From positions 1-5,904 of the forward strand of contig CAUZDT010000062.1 in NCBI GenBank assembly GCA_963578705.1: a stretch of 5,904 nt of DNA, written 5' to 3'. Under the pieces are notes generated by a model that was not told the origin of the DNA, made no database searches, and saw nothing but the letters and a program-made list of their open reading frames with translations. The translations under genes and the position numbers were made by a program. Below are positions 5,837 through 5,904 of this stretch, in pieces. The stretch's first letter is position 1. Every line of letters begins with the position of its first letter. Origin of the DNA: UBA8886 sp963578705 (GTDB lineage Archaea > Thermoplasmatota > Poseidoniia > MGIII > CG-Epi1).

Positions 5837-5844
5837 GTTTATAC
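5837..5844 (+). promoter_or_regulatory. TATA-like box for the rightward gene at 5867
   Basis: GTTTATAC is centred about 26 nt before the ATG at 5867. Together with the panD box it forms a back-to-back divergent promoter, with box centres about 25 bp apart in a 78-bp intergenic region. Confidence 0.5.
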
Positions 5845-5866
5845 CTGCGCTAGCAGGGACGCGCCT

Positions 5867-5904
5867 ATGGATTCCGGCCTGAGGCTGGCGCACAACCGAC
5901 TGGC
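5867..5904 (+). CDS. Start of an unidentified gene, first 12 codons only
   Basis: An ATG at 5867 opens a frame that runs off the window (MDSGLRLAHNRL). The support is indirect: the start lies 26 nt after a TATA-like box, has the same geometry as the other genes here, and is divergent from panD. The 12 residues visible are too few to suggest a family or function. There is no Shine-Dalgarno site immediately upstream; AGGGA at 5855-5859 is at a possible but unremarkable distance. Confidence 0.45.
   Translation, partial: MDSGLRLAHNRL

Noticed and set aside
1..5904. CRISPR array, insertion sequence, tRNA or defence island
   Set aside because: No regularly spaced repeats, terminal inverted repeats, transposase frames or cloverleaf sequences are visible; nearly all bases belong to identifiable housekeeping genes or short promoter gaps.

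Overview
The window looks like chromosome from a G+C-rich euryarchaeon. The evidence is the gene run ftsZ-secE-spt5-rpl11 with archaeal-type proteins (a Spt5 with NGN and KOW domains, a short SecE/Sec61-gamma, an archaeal L11), a pyrB-pyrI aspartate transcarbamoylase pair, and A/T-rich TATA-like boxes about 26-29 nt upstream of start codons, as expected for leaderless archaeal transcription. The mix resembles uncultured marine Thermoplasmatota (Marine Group II/III), but that placement is inference and cannot be settled from this sequence alone.

Layout. Positions 1-768 (minus) hold the first 256 codons of an exported protein with a signal peptide, a canonical EF-hand loop and a second Asp-rich calcium-type loop; its 3' end lies off the window. 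An 82-bp divergent promoter region (769-850) separates it from a compact plus-strand operon, 851-4159: ftsZ, secE, spt5, rpl11 and a carbamate kinase gene. All junctions overlap, abut, or are separated by only 8 nt. Facing this operon on the minus strand are pyrB (5519-4614) and pyrI (4614-4156). The two converging operons share a palindromic CTAG in which both final genes stop. Upstream of pyrB is a damaged panD (5788-5544), with an internal in-frame deletion and a 1-nt frameshift. A second divergent promoter region (5789-5866) then leads to a plus-strand gene of which only the first 12 codons are visible.

How the genes fit together. The plus-strand operon combines cell division, protein translocation, transcription elongation and a ribosomal protein, and ends in an enzyme that can make or consume carbamoyl phosphate. 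The opposing pyrBI pair uses carbamoyl phosphate and aspartate for pyrimidine synthesis, and PanD would use aspartate to make beta-alanine for CoA. The neighbourhood is therefore consistent with a carbamoyl-phosphate/aspartate node, although PanD as read here should be inactive. The points most worth following up are the panD lesions, the repeated leaderless promoter geometry, the carbamate kinase placed directly after rpl11, and a patch in the 3' end of ftsZ whose third codon positions are abruptly A/T-rich. I see no tRNA, rRNA, CRISPR, insertion sequence or novel defence system.
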